This document shows, piece after piece, positions 63,052 to 64,000 of a DNA stretch of 64,000 nucleotides; position 1 is the first letter of the stretch; each line of letters opens with the position of its first letter. The translations under genes and the position numbers were made by a program. Under the pieces are notes generated by a model, which worked only from the letters and a program-made list of their open reading frames with translations, was not told where the DNA came from and searched no databases. Origin of the DNA: Elysia chlorotica (lineage: Eukaryota > Mollusca > Gastropoda > Plakobranchidae); assembly GCA_003991915.1 (NCBI GenBank), contig RQTK01000002.1:1557868-1621867 (forward strand). Reading direction: 5' to 3'.

Positions 63052-64000
63052 GGAGGTTATGTTTGTTTTGTGCAGATTCAGTCAGCAACTCTTACCAATT
63101 TCACACAACTGAAGTGAAGAAACTAAAAAAAAAAAAAATCAGTTTAAAAATATAATAATTGTATTTCTACCACATTTAAAATTAAGTTTTTAAAGTTAAC
63201 ATGTATTGCAGGTTTTATTACATGATGATGATACATGCACATCCCTAAAAACAACACGATATTCCGAAATATGTTCCCTGAATAAATTTTTTATTAAAAC
63301 AGAGTAGTATAAAACTTCACTACTTTCATGCCATCTGACCTAGATCTAGATTTAATCCAAACGTGTCTATACCTTTATATGCCATTTGCTAGAAACACTA
63401 TTGTTTCTGTCCAAATTTTGCTTTGTGAACCTATTCACTAGATTATGAAGTAAATAATTCTTTTGTCAGACCACCGAATTTAAGCAAAGGTTTAACAGCT
63501 ACTTTTCTTAGATCTCAAGAAGATATTTGCAGTATTGAAAAAATTATTTTTAATATAGGTAAACTAGGCTACAGAGATGGGTCTAGATCTAAACTTTAAA
63601 ACAAGCCCTAAGTACAATGTTGCCATAGCTTACAACTCTAAGAATATCAATAGCCTGGATAGATTCTCTAGATGTCAATGCGAATGACAAGGCGTACCAA
63701 GAATCCCAAGCCTACCATGAGGTTGTACTTACGGACCTAGATCCTTTTCTAAATTTAATGTATCATAGGGGCCTATCTATCTCGACTTCTAGATTTAAAA
63801 TATGACTCATGCACAAGTAGATCTAGATAGGGGCATTAGTTTTGTGGTCCCTAGCCTGTGGGCGATCAAATGGGTGGGTGGGCGAAATTCAAGGGATGAG
63901 TGGGTAGGATTCGATTACATCACAGTAAGTCAACCTATGAAAAGAGAGAAAGACAGACAGACAGAGCAAGCGAGTGTGAGAGACAGTGATAAAGTTTCAA
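63052..64000 (-). other. HMGCS1 5' flank or first intron
   Basis: No coding exon. AGATCT-rich words and a foldback sequence (63606-63735) occur. The promoter cannot be placed, because the first untranslated exon may lie beyond the window edge. Confidence 0.5.
63606..63735. repeat. foldback element, copy 3
   Basis: Left arm CTAAGTACAATGTTGCCATA plus GCTTACAA. The right arm contains CCTACCATGAGGTTGTACTT plus AC. The arms are the same imperfect inverted repeat as at 19.56 and 21.31 kb, here with a loop of about 70-80 bp. Confidence 0.65.

Noticed and set aside
63091-63100. GTAAG donor on the minus strand in the HMGCS1 5' untranslated region
   Set aside because: No acceptor lies between it and the start codon, so it cannot be used in the supported exon. 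Probably a chance match.

Overview
This 64-kb window looks like animal nuclear DNA, most likely from a gastropod mollusc. The evidence is: short exons with GT-AG introns; AT-rich intergenic DNA; very long CT/GA microsatellites; stretches saturated with AGATCT/TCTAGA words; and at least seven copies of a tRNA-derived SINE whose tail ends in a GTTAAACCAACC-like sequence, a style I associate with molluscs. The species call is inference. The gene models below were read directly from the sequence by joining exons on splice sites, reading phase and family homology.

There are three host genes. (1) On the + strand at about 9.0-13.4 kb, a four-exon gene for a secreted/ER cysteine-type glutathione peroxidase of the GPX7/GPX8 class (201 aa). 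(2) On the + strand at about 20.5-38.6 kb, a thirteen-exon gene for a TMEM8/PGAP6-family membrane protein (794 aa: signal peptide, N-glycosylated ectodomain, EGF-like module, seven-helix CREST domain). (3) On the - strand at about 57.3-63.1 kb, an eight-coding-exon gene for cytosolic hydroxymethylglutaryl-CoA synthase (499 aa, mevalonate pathway). All three reading frames are open throughout with conserved active-site residues. They are unrelated neighbours, not a pathway cluster.

Layout: 1-8.5 kb is gene-free and AT-rich, with microsatellites, an old repeat (6.15-6.5 kb) and a 430-bp pyrimidine tract. 8.98-13.44 kb is GPX, with a SINE, a LINE scrap and a strong hairpin in its introns. 13.9-19.1 kb is intergenic, with a 184-bp CT tract and a minus-strand LINE fragment. 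19.1-22.7 kb is a nearly identical tandem duplication that carries two copies of the PGAP6 signal-peptide exon; one copy has a SINE that the other lacks. 22.9-38.6 kb is the rest of PGAP6. 38.6-57.3 kb has no host gene that I can support. It holds LINE fragments (41.3-42.0 kb and a longer one at 45.7-49.2 kb with a decayed 2A-like motif), SINEs, microsatellites and two assembly gaps. 57.3-63.1 kb is HMGCS1, and 63.1-64.0 kb is its 5' flank.

No CRISPR array, rRNA, intact tRNA gene, retrovirus-like element or operon was found. The most interesting features are the duplicated PGAP6 5' exon with its SINE present/absent pair, a foldback sequence that recurs upstream of both PGAP6 and HMGCS1, and the LINE with a degenerate 2A-like motif.
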